NCBI GenBank assembly: GCA_016780605.1
Contig: JADHLS010000035.1
Location: forward strand, 1-15,156
DNA length: 15,156 bases
Direction of reading: 5' to 3'
Origin: Reyranella sp.
GTDB lineage: Bacteria > Pseudomonadota > Alphaproteobacteria > Reyranellales > Reyranellaceae
In this document: in pieces, positions 7,222 through 15,156 of the stretch
Position numbering within the stretch: the stretch's first letter is position 1
Layout of the letters: each line of letters starts with the position of its first letter
Position numbers and translations under genes: made by a program
Notes under the pieces: model-generated
What the model was told of the DNA's origin: nothing
Seen by the model: only the letters and a program-made list of their open reading frames with translations
Database searches by the model: none

Positions 7222-7929
7222 ATGCCACGACATTTCGGGGTCCTGGTCCCCTCCACCAACACCACGTGCGAGATCGAATATTGCCGTTTGCCCGCGGAGC
7301 TACAGGTTCACACCGGCCGGCTGGGCAAGGGCGGCAACACGACGTTCTCGCCCAGCCTCGATGCCGACGTCGCTTATCAGTCGAAGCTGCTGGGCGATGC
7401 ACGGGTCGAGGTGATCGCGCTGTCGCAGACCTCGGCGAGCCTGTTCGCCGACGACTACGACGCGGTGACGGTAAAGCGCATGACCGACGCGTCGGGCGTG
7501 CCGTCCTTGACCTCCGCGCAGGCGATCGGCCGGGCCCTCGGCGCGCTCAAGGCGTCGAAGGTCGCCATGGCGACGCCCTATTCGGAAGAGGTGATCGGGC
7601 GGGCCAAGCGCTACTACGAAACGAAGTACGGTATCGAGGTGGTCGCCTCGGAGAGCCTCGGCGCCAACAACGCCTACGCCATCGGCAAGATGGACGCCGG
7701 CGTGGCCGAGGCGGCGTTTCGCCGGATCGATCGGCCCGACATCGACGCACTGGTGGTGCCGGGCGGCAACTTCCCGACCATGGACTGGATCGGCGGCTGG
7801 GAGCGCCTGTTCGGCAAGCCGGTGATTACCACCAATCAGGCGGCGCTGTGGGCCGTGATGCAGGCCATGAAGGTGGACACGCCCTTGCCCGGCAAGGGCC
7901 GGCTGCTGGAACAGCTACCCGCGGGCTGA
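7222..7929 (+). CDS. Asp/Glu racemase / maleate isomerase-arylmalonate decarboxylase superfamily protein lacking catalytic cysteines
   Basis: This 235-aa protein begins with FGVLVPSTNTTCEIEY (5-20), matching the PS(S/T)NTT substrate-binding loop of maleate cis-trans isomerases. It continues with IALSQTSASLF (65-75), a central GALKASKVAMATPYSEEV (107-124) and VVPGGNFPTMD (178-188). In this superfamily one or two cysteines do proton transfer or form a covalent intermediate, at the positions that here read Gln69 and Pro180. Neither is cysteine, so ordinary isomerase, racemase or decarboxylase chemistry is doubtful. The ATG at 7222 has GGGGAGGA about 9 bases upstream; an earlier ATG at 7150 falls in the hairpin region and has no site. 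It is cytosolic and monocistronic by context, ending 13 bp from a convergent gene. Its function is unknown. Confidence 0.82.
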   Translation: MPRHFGVLVPSTNTTCEIEYCRLPAELQVHTGRLGKGGNTTFSPSLDADVAYQSKLLGDARVEVIALSQTSASLFADDYDAVTVKRMTDASGVPSLTSAQAIGRALGALKASKVAMATPYSEEVIGRAKRYYETKYGIEVVASESLGANNAYAIGKMDAGVAEAAFRRIDRPDIDALVVPGGNFPTMDWIGGWERLFGKPVITTNQAALWAVMQAMKVDTPLPGKGRLLEQLPAG

Positions 7930-7942
7930 TCTTGATTTCTCG

Positions 7943-8758
7943 TCACTTCGCGGCCGCCGGGAACACCGGCAGCTTGTCGACGTCGCGCGCGTCGTGCTGG
8001 ATGATGACGGTCGCCTTGCTGCCCGCCGCGATCTTCTTGACCCGGTCGATCGAGGCCATCGACTGGGAGCGATCGGTGTTGAACGTCGGCACGCCGTTGG
8101 TGTCGTAGTTCTCGCGGAAGTGCGCGAGATCGCCGCTCAGCACCACGGCTCCCGTTTGCGGCAGCTTCACCAGCAGGCTGTGATGGCCGGGCGTGTGGCC
8201 CGGCGTATACAGCATGATCACGCTGCCGTCGCCGAACACGTCCTTGTCGAGCGCCACCGGTTCGACCTTGCCCTCGCCCTTGATCCAGTTCGCGAACGGC
8301 GCGGGATTGGCCATTTCCGGCGGCTTGGGGAGGGTCAGCACATCCCAGTCTCCCTTGCCGATCAGCAGTGTCGCCTTGGGAAACGAGCCGGCCTGGCCGA
8401 TATGGTCGCCATGATAGTGACTGATGGCGAGATACTTGATCTGCTCGGGCTTGAGATCGATTTTCGCCAGCTGGTCGACCAGGCTCACCCTGGGCGCGAC
8501 GTTGGGCGCGGTCATGGCGTGGCCGGCATCCCACAGCAGGTAGTCGTCGCCGTGCTTGACGAGGTAGCAGCTGTAGACGAGCTGGAGCTTCAGGTCGCCG
8601 TAGGAATAGGTGTCCGAAAAGCGCTGGTTCACGGCGGTCGGCGGATTGGGCGTGCCGCAATCCAGCCGTGACAACGACATGTCCGGCGCCTGCGCCCGAG
8701 CGTGCTGAGTGACGAAAGCGGCGGCGCAAAGGCCAGCCAGAAGCAATGTCCGCTGCAT
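7943..8758 (-). CDS. Exported metallo-beta-lactamase-fold hydrolase, N-acyl homoserine lactonase-like
   Basis: This 271-aa protein has a Sec-type signal peptide (MQRTLLLAGLCAAAFVTQHARA, probable cleavage after residue 22), so it acts in the periplasm or outside the cell. The dinuclear metal site is complete: H114, H116, D118 and H119 in SHYHGDHIG, H188 in YTPGHTPGHHS, D210 in LSGDLAHF and H255 in IQHDARD. The spacing and the TPGHTPGHHSLLV segment match the AHL-lactonase (AiiA-like) branch. In my alignment the AiiA active-site tyrosine position (Y194) reads His213. The ATG at 8758 is preferred over one at 8764 because GGGGG then lies at proper spacing. Substrates could be lactones, including acyl-homoserine lactones, or other esters. 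It is divergent from the beta-propeller gene. Confidence 0.88.
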   Translation of the reverse strand: MQRTLLLAGLCAAAFVTQHARAQAPDMSLSRLDCGTPNPPTAVNQRFSDTYSYGDLKLQLVYSCYLVKHGDDYLLWDAGHAMTAPNVAPRVSLVDQLAKIDLKPEQIKYLAISHYHGDHIGQAGSFPKATLLIGKGDWDVLTLPKPPEMANPAPFANWIKGEGKVEPVALDKDVFGDGSVIMLYTPGHTPGHHSLLVKLPQTGAVVLSGDLAHFRENYDTNGVPTFNTDRSQSMASIDRVKKIAAGSKATVIIQHDARDVDKLPVFPAAAK

Positions 8759-8893
8759 GTCCATCCCCCTTTTTGAGAATGCTGTCGCGCGCGCGCACGG
8801 GGTGCAACTCACACCGTGGTGAGCGGGCGGTCGCGTCATCGATCTCCACCGAATACACTCGGGCCGGCCAAAGCCAGTTCAGGGGGAAACACC
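8759..8893. promoter_or_regulatory. Divergent intergenic region between MBL hydrolase and LVIVD protein
   Basis: This 135-bp gap must hold the start signals for both genes. Visible features are an alternating CG tract (about 8786-8796) and a small hairpin, ctcac (8808-8812) with gtgag (8819-8823). For the plus gene there is an AGGGGG ribosome binding site at 8881-8886. No firm -35/-10 pair could be assigned. Confidence 0.3.
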
Positions 8894-10018
8894 ATGGGTC
8901 AGGGATCCGGCATTCGCGAGGTCGCGTGGCTCGATATCGCCGGCGGCGGCCAGGTCGTCCTGGACGGTAATACCGCCTATGTCGGCCACATGCAGCCGCC
9001 GCATGGGACCTCCGTCGTGGACGTGAGCGATCCGGCGCATCCCAAGATCGTCACTTCGATCGACATTCCATCGGGCCTCCACTCCCACAAAGTGCGCGTG
9101 GCCAACGACATCATGGTGGTGAACCGCGAGCGCACGCGCGGCGAGAAGCCGGCCGGGGATTTCGTGGGGCTGCGCATCTTCGACGTCAGCCGGCCGGGCA
9201 ACCCGCGCGACATCTGCCATTGGCAGTGCGCCGGCATGGGCGTGCACCGTTTCACTTTCGATGGCCGCTACGCCTACATCTCCACGGAGCAGGAGGGCTA
9301 TGTCGGCACCATCGTCATGATCCTCGACCTGAAGGACCCGACGAAGCCGGAAGAGGTCGGCCGCTGGTGGATGCCAGGCCAGTGGACCGCGGGCGGCGAG
9401 ACGCCCAGCTGGAAGGCCAAGAACCACCGCTGCCACCATCCGATCCGGCGCGGCGATCGCCTGTATGTCAGCTACTGGTATGGCGGCGGCGTCATCCTCG
9501 ACATCAGCGACATGAGCAAGCCCAAGTTGATCTCCCACCTCGACTGGAGCCCGCCGTTCGGCTGGCCGACGCACAGCCTGGTCCCGATCGACGGGCCGAT
9601 TGCCGGCCATCGCTGGATGCTGGTGGCCGACGAGCACGTGCAGCCGCTCGATCCCAAGCTGTCGCCGGAGCTGCCGGCGGCGCTGTGGATGGTGAACATC
9701 ACCGACGAGACCCGTCCGATCCCGGTCAGCTGCTTCCAGCTGCCCGAGCTGGTCGGGGTCGAGACGCCGTTGATGACGGCGTGCCATCAGCCGGTCGAGA
9801 CCATCGTCGGCAACGAGGTCCCCGCCGCCTGGTTCGCCAATGGGCTGAGGGTGATCGACATCGGCAATCCGCTGTCGATGAAGCAGGCCGCCTGGTGGAT
9901 GCCGGACGTGCCGGCGGGCGCCGACCGCGTCTGCAGCAACGACGTCTATGTCGACCATCGCGGCTTGATCTACCTGATCGATCGCATTCGAGGCCTGTCG
10001 ATCCTCGAGCGCGTTTGA
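8894..10018 (+). CDS. LVIVD-repeat beta-propeller protein with repeated histidines
   Basis: This 374-aa protein is built of LVIVD-type repeats: TSVVDVSDPAHPKIV (39-53), LRIFDVSRPGNPRDI (93-107), VMILDLKDPTKPEEVG (141-156), VILDISDMSKPKLIS (200-214), LWMVNITDETRPIPV (264-278), LRVIDIGNPLSMKQA (318-332) and a closing LSILERV. Seven units suggest a seven-bladed propeller. At the start of each unit the second residue of an x-H-x-hydrophobic motif is Q20, H65, H118, H182, H227, H298 and N349. This puts five histidines in equivalent positions and could form a metal site at the propeller axis. No signal peptide or membrane segment is present, so it is probably cytosolic. The ATG at 8894 has AGGGGG 7 bases upstream. 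Function is unknown; distant resemblance in design to selenium-binding/methanethiol oxidase propellers is only a suggestion. Confidence 0.85.
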   Translation: MGQGSGIREVAWLDIAGGGQVVLDGNTAYVGHMQPPHGTSVVDVSDPAHPKIVTSIDIPSGLHSHKVRVANDIMVVNRERTRGEKPAGDFVGLRIFDVSRPGNPRDICHWQCAGMGVHRFTFDGRYAYISTEQEGYVGTIVMILDLKDPTKPEEVGRWWMPGQWTAGGETPSWKAKNHRCHHPIRRGDRLYVSYWYGGGVILDISDMSKPKLISHLDWSPPFGWPTHSLVPIDGPIAGHRWMLVADEHVQPLDPKLSPELPAALWMVNITDETRPIPVSCFQLPELVGVETPLMTACHQPVETIVGNEVPAAWFANGLRVIDIGNPLSMKQAAWWMPDVPAGADRVCSNDVYVDHRGLIYLIDRIRGLSILERV

Positions 10019-10041
10019 TCGGCTATCGGAATCATCGGGCA

Positions 10042-11142
<1,101 letters not shown>

Positions 11143-11157
11143 ACAACTCTCATGTTT

Positions 11158-11223
11158 TTCCGGACCGCCGGCCTCCGGCCGGCTCATGATTCGTGAAGCC
11201 GGCCGGAGGCCGGCGGTCCGGAA
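11158..11223. repeat. Perfect 27-bp inverted repeat between binding-protein and ATPase genes
   Basis: The arms 11158-11184 and 11197-11223 are exact reverse complements (inner part ggcctccggccggct) with a 12-base loop. Read on the minus strand it starts 7 bases after the binding-protein stop and ends 15 bases before the ATPase start. No U-run follows, and on the minus strand the 3' flank is gaaaaac, so it is not a simple intrinsic terminator. A hairpin here could protect the binding-protein message from 3' decay and lower ATPase expression, as in the malE-malF interval of enterics. It may also be a dispersed REP-like element. Confidence 0.8.
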
Positions 11224-11230
11224 GATCTGA

Positions 11231-12523
11231 CTATTGTCCCTGCGCGGCCTTGCTGACCGACGCAGCGTTCTCGGCCAGCACCTTGGCGATGTCCTCGCGC
11301 TTGCCGGTGACGGCCTTGGTCACGGCATCGTTGAACGCCTTATGCACGGCCGGCCACTGCGGGAAGTAGTAGGCGCCACGCACCTTGTCGGGCGACTGCA
11401 GGACCGCCTCCATCAGGAGCTTCATGAAGGGATCCTGGGCGGCGATCTTGGGCCAGAACTGGGTGTTGGGCGGCGGCGCGCCGGTCGACTTCCAGAGCTT
11501 CATCTGGCCTTCCTCGTCGACCATCATGGCCGCGAGCATCTCCTTGGCGAGCGCCTTGCGGTCGGCCGAGATCGACTTGGGGATCGCCCAGCCCCAGATG
11601 TCGTCCCAGGCGAAGTTCTTCTGGCGATTCGGTCCCAGCGGGAAGCGCGCCGCGGCGATCTTGGTCGCGACCTTCGACTTCGCCGGATCGGTGAAGGTGC
11701 CCCACCACAGCGAATCGGCCACGGTGAAGGCGGCATCGCCCGCCATGAAGATGGCATTGGCCTCGTTGCGGTCGTAGGCCGGCATGCCGCGCGGCGAGAT
11801 CTTGTGGGTGTTGATGGCGTCCCACCAATACTCGACCGTCTCCTTCATGCACGGCTCAGCGAGGCTCGACTTCCAGCCGTTCTGCGCCAGCACCTTGTTG
11901 TCGCGCTCGTAGAAGGGCATCAGCACGTCACAATTGTTGCCCCACATCGACCAGAACCAGCTGAACCAGCTGTGGTTCATGGCCATGCCGCCGACATAGC
12001 CCCACTTCACTTTGTTGGCCGCCTGCAGCTTCTTGCTGACGTCGACCACCTCCTTCAGCGTCTTCGGCACCTCGTTGGGCTGCAACAGGTCGGTGCGGTA
12101 GAAGAACACGCTGAATGTCTGGCCCATGGGCACCACGGTGTTCTGGCCCTGGGCGTTGCCGAACACGACCTTGTCCATGCCCCACTTCTCGGCGAACTCG
12201 AGGCCAGGGATGTCGTCGGTCGGCTCGAGCAGATGCGCCCACAGCTGGCCCCAGTCGTCGTTGTGCCAGATCACGTCGTACTGGTCGGAGTTGGACGTCA
12301 GCGACGCCGTCATCTTCTCGACGTAGACGCCGTAGGAGTTCGGCACCTTGACGATCTTGATGCCCTTCTTGGCGCCCCAGGTCTCGAACATGGCGATCGA
12401 GGCGTCCTGGATGGGGCTGGGCTGGTAGCCGATCCTGAGTTCCTTGACCTGGGCGCTCGCCGAGCCCGCGACAAACAAGCCGAGCGCGCCGGCGATCAAC
12501 GTTCGTCTGATGATGTCTTTCAT
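11231..12523 (-). CDS. Extracellular solute-binding protein family 1 (sugar-type ABC importer)
   Basis: This 430-aa lipid-free periplasmic receptor has a signal peptide MKDIIRRTLIAGALGLFV with cleavage predicted after SASA (21-24). The fold landmarks of family 1 are visible: YDVIWHNDD (82-90), FYRTDLL (141-147), PKTLKEVVDVSKKL (153-166), FMAGDAAF (259-266) and the C-terminal GAPPPN (348-353). It contains 21 tryptophans, with clusters at 186-194, 233-234, 273-274 and 306-312. An aromatic-rich cleft suits carbohydrate or polyol binding, but the ligand cannot be named. The ATG at 12523 has GGGAGGA about 7 bases upstream, partly overlapping the upstream permease stop region. It sits third in the operon, after both permeases, rather than first as is commoner. 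Confidence 0.92.
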   Translation of the reverse strand: MKDIIRRTLIAGALGLFVAGSASAQVKELRIGYQPSPIQDASIAMFETWGAKKGIKIVKVPNSYGVYVEKMTASLTSNSDQYDVIWHNDDWGQLWAHLLEPTDDIPGLEFAEKWGMDKVVFGNAQGQNTVVPMGQTFSVFFYRTDLLQPNEVPKTLKEVVDVSKKLQAANKVKWGYVGGMAMNHSWFSWFWSMWGNNCDVLMPFYERDNKVLAQNGWKSSLAEPCMKETVEYWWDAINTHKISPRGMPAYDRNEANAIFMAGDAAFTVADSLWWGTFTDPAKSKVATKIAAARFPLGPNRQKNFAWDDIWGWAIPKSISADRKALAKEMLAAMMVDEEGQMKLWKSTGAPPPNTQFWPKIAAQDPFMKLLMEAVLQSPDKVRGAYYFPQWPAVHKAFNDAVTKAVTGKREDIAKVLAENAASVSKAAQGQ

Positions 12524-12537
12524 GGTGTTTTCCTCCC

Positions 12538-13374
12538 TCAGAGTCGCAGTCCGCGGATCACGTACTTCTGGCCGAACAGGGCCAGCACGAAGGCCGGCAG
12601 CAGCGCCATCACGGCGGTCGCGGCCATCAGGTTCCAGCGCATGCCCATCTCGGTGACGAACTGGGCCATCACCACGGTGATCACCGGCACCTTGTTGCCG
12701 GTCAGGATCAGGGCGAACAGGAACTCGTTCCAGGTGAACAGCCAGCACAGCACGCCGAGGGCGGCGATCGCCGGCACCGCCGACGGCAGCGCGACGCGGA
12801 TGAAGGCGCCCCAGCGCGTGCAGCCGTCGATCAGGGCGGCGTACTCCATCGAGGGATCGATGCCGTCGAAGAAGCCCTTCATCAGCCAGGAGAAGAAGCA
12901 GATATGGACGGCGATGTGCGGCAGCAGCAGGCCGGTATAGGTGTCGTAGAGGCCCCAGCTCTGGGCCACGAAGTAGAGCGGCAGCACCCAGGATATGTAG
13001 GGCACGCAGCGGAAGACGTAGATCGTGCCGAACCAGGTGCGCGCCGCCGGCCCCTGGAAGCGCGACAGCATGTAGCCGCTCGACACCGTGACCAGCAGCG
13101 AGAACACGGTGGCGAGCGTGGCGATCAGCGCGGAGTTGGCGAAGGCTTCAACGACGCGCTCGTCCTGCAGCACCTCGGCGAAGTTGCCCAGCGTGAACTC
13201 GGTGCCGCGATGGACGTAGTAGACGCCCGATTCGAGCCTGAGCGACGTCAGGATGAGCCACAGCACCGGGAAGGCGAACAGGAAGCAGATCCCGAACAGC
13301 ACCAGGCCGAACAACAGCCGCCGCGCGCCGAGCGGCAGGCGGGCGAACAGCAGCGGTTCCTTGACCATCGCCAT
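12538..13374 (-). CDS. ABC transporter permease, MalG-like
   Basis: This 278-aa inner-membrane protein has about six hydrophobic segments (roughly 20-42, 80-102, 115-137, 145-165, 200-222 and 245-268). The EAA loop that contacts the ATPase lies at 177-197 (EYAALIDG, then RVALP). The short N-terminus and the position of the EAA loop match MalG-type subunits of CUT1 importers. The ATG at 13374 begins four bases after the stop of the other permease and has no strong ribosome binding site, suggesting translational coupling. An ATG two codons later is a possible alternative. The C-terminus FGQKYVIRGLRL resembles the family-typical end. It works as a heterodimer with the 13379-14278 product to form the membrane channel. 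Confidence 0.94.
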   Translation of the reverse strand: MAMVKEPLLFARLPLGARRLLFGLVLFGICFLFAFPVLWLILTSLRLESGVYYVHRGTEFTLGNFAEVLQDERVVEAFANSALIATLATVFSLLVTVSSGYMLSRFQGPAARTWFGTIYVFRCVPYISWVLPLYFVAQSWGLYDTYTGLLLPHIAVHICFFSWLMKGFFDGIDPSMEYAALIDGCTRWGAFIRVALPSAVPAIAALGVLCWLFTWNEFLFALILTGNKVPVITVVMAQFVTEMGMRWNLMAATAVMALLPAFVLALFGQKYVIRGLRL

Positions 13375-13378
13375 GGCG

Positions 13379-14278
13379 TCAGGTCCGCGCCAGACGGTCG
13401 ACGACGCGGTAGAGCACCGCGCCGACCACCAGGATGATGATGCCGCCGATGATGGCGGCGGCCGACCCGCGCCCGAAATCGAGGCTGAGGAAAGCGAGCA
13501 CGTAGGCGTAGAGGCTGAACAGCTCGGTCGAGCGGCCTGGGCCGCCGCCGGTCAGCGTCCAGACGATGTCGAAGGTGCGGAAGGCATCGATGGCACGGAT
13601 CACCACGCAGACCACGATCACCGAGCGCAGCATGGGCAAGGTGAGATGCGTGAACACGCGCCAGGTCGAGGTGCCGTCGATCGCCGCCGCCTCGAACGGC
13701 TCGCGCGGCAGGCTCTGCAGGCCGGCCAGCAGCAAGAGCGTGTACCACGGCGTCCACAGCCAGATGTCGGTCATCAGGATGACGCCGAAGGCCGTCCAGC
13801 GCTCGACCAGCCAGGGCTGGCCATCGAGCCCCAGCCCCTCCAGCACCGCGTTCACGATCCCGAACTGATCGTTGAACATCCAGCGCATCATGATGGCCGC
13901 GATCACCGGCGCCACCATCAGCGGCACGAGCAGCACGGTCTGCACCAGCTTCTGGCCGGCGAACGGCCGGTTCAGCAGCAGCGCCAGGGCGAGCCCCAGC
14001 ACCAGGGCGCCGGCCACGCTCACGATCATGAAGATGAAGGTGTTGGGCAGCACGACCCAGAGGAACTCGGGATCGCTCAGCACGGCCTGGTAATGCGCCA
14101 GCCCGACCCAGGTCTTCTTGGGATTGTACAGCGCCCAATCGCGGAAGCTCGCATTGGCGCCGATGGCGATGGGCACGACCTGGAACAGCGTGAGCAGGAC
14201 CGCCGCGGGCGCGATCAGGAGCAGCATGAAACGCTGCTGCTCACCGAAAAGCGGACGGCCCGTCGTCTTGCTGCTCAA
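13379..14278 (-). CDS. ABC transporter permease, MalF/UgpA-like, probable TTG start
   Basis: This inner-membrane permease is about 299 aa long. It has hydrophobic segments from residue 17 onward, the EAA loop FEAAAIDG...HLTLP (195-215), and the MalF-type motif TLTGGGPGRSTE (241-252). It would pair with the MalG-like subunit. The start is proposed as TTG at 14278 because GAGGGAG lies immediately upstream; a GTG nine codons earlier (14305) has no ribosome binding site. No ATG is available before residue 18. It is the first gene of the importer operon, and its 5' end faces the divergent aminomutase-family gene across 99 bp. The rare start codon may lower translation of this first gene. Confidence 0.92.
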   Translation of the reverse strand: MSSKTTGRPLFGEQQRFMLLLIAPAAVLLTLFQVVPIAIGANASFRDWALYNPKKTWVGLAHYQAVLSDPEFLWVVLPNTFIFMIVSVAGALVLGLALALLLNRPFAGQKLVQTVLLVPLMVAPVIAAIMMRWMFNDQFGIVNAVLEGLGLDGQPWLVERWTAFGVILMTDIWLWTPWYTLLLLAGLQSLPREPFEAAAIDGTSTWRVFTHLTLPMLRSVIVVCVVIRAIDAFRTFDIVWTLTGGGPGRSTELFSLYAYVLAFLSLDFGRGSAAAIIGGIIILVVGAVLYRVVDRLART

Positions 14279-14377
14279 TGCTCCCTCACCCTCGCCTGCG
14301 CCCACGATTTATTGCGCGGATGATGGTGGTTTTCCGAACTGGTTGGAAGCGGTGATTGGGAGTATTGGGGCGCGGCC
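14279..14377. promoter_or_regulatory. Divergent intergenic region between importer operon and aminomutase-family gene
   Basis: The 99-bp gap must contain both promoters. It is locally AT-richer at about 14307-14313 and 14324-14335. An aataaat stretch on the minus strand could be part of a -10 element for the importer, but no matching -35 was convincing. On the plus side GGGGCG at 14367-14372 lies five bases before the ATG. No clear operator palindrome was seen. Confidence 0.3.
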
Positions 14378-15156
14378 ATGCAAACGCTGCGTACGCTGAA
14401 AGCCCTGCAACGCGAGGGGCTGCTCACGGAGGATCCTCGCCTCGGGCCGCGCCTTGAAGAGGCGGCGGAGGCGATGTCGATCGCGCTCACGCCGGAGATG
14501 CTGGCCCTGATCGATCGCAGCGATGCCAACGATCCCATCGCGCGCCAGTTCGTGCCCAGCGCCAGCGAGACCGAGATCGCCCCCGACGAGCTTTCGGACC
14601 CGATCGGCGACGAGGCGCGCTCGCCGGTGAAGGGCATCGTGCATCGCTATCCCGATCGCGTGCTGCTGAAGCCCTTGCATGTCTGCCCGGTCTACTGCCG
14701 GTTCTGCTTCCGCCGCGAAAAGGTGGGACCAGGCGGCGAGGCGCTCAGCGCCGCCGAGCTGGAAGCGGCCCTCGCCTACATCCGCGCGCGGCCTGAGATC
14801 TGGGAAGTGATCCTGACCGGCGGCGATCCGCTGATGCTGGCGCCCAGGCGGCTGGCGAGTCTTTTGGCCAGGGTCGACGCCATCGCGCATGTCGGCGTGA
14901 TTCGCATCCATAGCCGCGTGCCGATTGCCGATCCGTCACGGGTCGGCGACGAACTCGTCGCCGCGCTGAAGCCAAAGCGAGCGACGCTGTGGTTCGCCGT
15001 GCACTGCAATCACGCGCGTGAGCTCGGGCCCGACCAGCGGGCTGCACTGGCGCGGCTGGCCGATGCGGGCATTCCGCTGATGGGCCAGACCGTGCTGCTG
15101 GCGGGCGTGAACGATGAGGTCGCAACCCTCGAGGCGCTGATGCGGGCACTGGTGAG
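14378..15156 (+). CDS. Radical-SAM lysine 2,3-aminomutase family protein (KamA/EpmB-like), 3' end cut off
   Basis: The frame is open from the ATG at 14378 to the window edge, giving 259 codons of a protein usually near 340-360 aa. The radical-SAM cluster CPVYCRFC (C103, C107, C110; CxxxCxxC spacing) and GGDPL (148-152) are intact. They sit inside the aminomutase-type context HRYPDRVLLKPLHVC and FCFRREKVG. Family members use a 4Fe-4S cluster, S-adenosylmethionine and PLP to move an amino group from C2 to C3 of lysine. The EpmB branch prepares beta-lysine for modification of elongation factor P. The short N-terminal part favours the EpmB-like branch over clostridial KamA. The PLP lysine and C-terminus are outside the window. 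An in-frame stop at 14321 limits upstream extension. Confidence 0.9.
   Translation, partial: MQTLRTLKALQREGLLTEDPRLGPRLEEAAEAMSIALTPEMLALIDRSDANDPIARQFVPSASETEIAPDELSDPIGDEARSPVKGIVHRYPDRVLLKPLHVCPVYCRFCFRREKVGPGGEALSAAELEAALAYIRARPEIWEVILTGGDPLMLAPRRLASLLARVDAIAHVGVIRIHSRVPIADPSRVGDELVAALKPKRATLWFAVHCNHARELGPDQRAALARLADAGIPLMGQTVLLAGVNDEVATLEALMRALV

Noticed and set aside
8786..8796. Alternating CG tract as a possible Z-DNA or regulatory element
   Set aside because: Short CG runs are common by chance at this GC content and there is no supporting symmetry.
11234..12940. A 568-codon plus-strand open frame opposite the binding-protein and permease genes
   Set aside because: It is antisense to genes with signal peptide, family 1 and EAA motifs. 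The translation is His/Arg/Leu-rich with no family features and no ribosome binding site.

Overview
The window is dense, GC-rich DNA with long overlapping antisense frames. It has orphan tripartite-tricarboxylate-type binding proteins, a GlnT-type (type III) glutamine synthetase, MDR oxidoreductases and a sugar-type ABC importer. This suits a soil or water proteobacterium, most likely an alphaproteobacterium of the Rhizobiales/Reyranella kind. That placement is an inference from gene content, not a phylogenetic result. No tRNA, rRNA, CRISPR array, transposase or phage gene was found. The layout looks like ordinary chromosome rather than a mobile island.

Left part (1-7000). The 3' end of a flavin monooxygenase-like gene (plus strand) converges on a minus-strand block. 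Between them lies a 25-bp inverted repeat with two nested hairpins. Read in its own direction, the minus-strand block runs: MDR quinone oxidoreductase (start 5964), Tat-type TctC/Bug binding protein (4964), hydroxypyruvate isomerase-family TIM barrel (3987), lipocalin-like small protein (3202), a second MDR oxidoreductase (2715) and, after a 137-bp gap, glnT (1594). The first five genes are spaced 16, 8, -4 and 16 bp apart and are very likely one operon. A divergent LysR regulator (6062-7000) is its probable controller. The set looks like uptake and catabolism of an unidentified small organic acid or carbonyl compound. The glnT gene has its own upstream region with a perfect 16-bp palindrome.

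Middle (7000-10041). An Asp/Glu racemase/maleate isomerase-fold protein (7222-7929) lacks both usual catalytic cysteines. It converges on an exported metallo-beta-lactamase-fold hydrolase resembling AHL lactonases (7943-8758). That gene is divergent from an LVIVD-repeat beta-propeller protein (8894-10018), whose repeats carry a histidine at the same position in five of seven blades. This is the most intriguing observation in the window.

Right part (10042-15156). A minus-strand CUT1-type ABC importer is read as permease (14278), permease (13374), binding protein (12523) and ATPase (11142). A perfect 27-bp inverted repeat sits between the binding-protein and ATPase genes. The substrate is unknown, although the tryptophan-rich binding protein fits a carbohydrate-like ligand. 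Divergent from this operon, and running off the window edge, is a radical-SAM lysine 2,3-aminomutase/EpmB-family gene.
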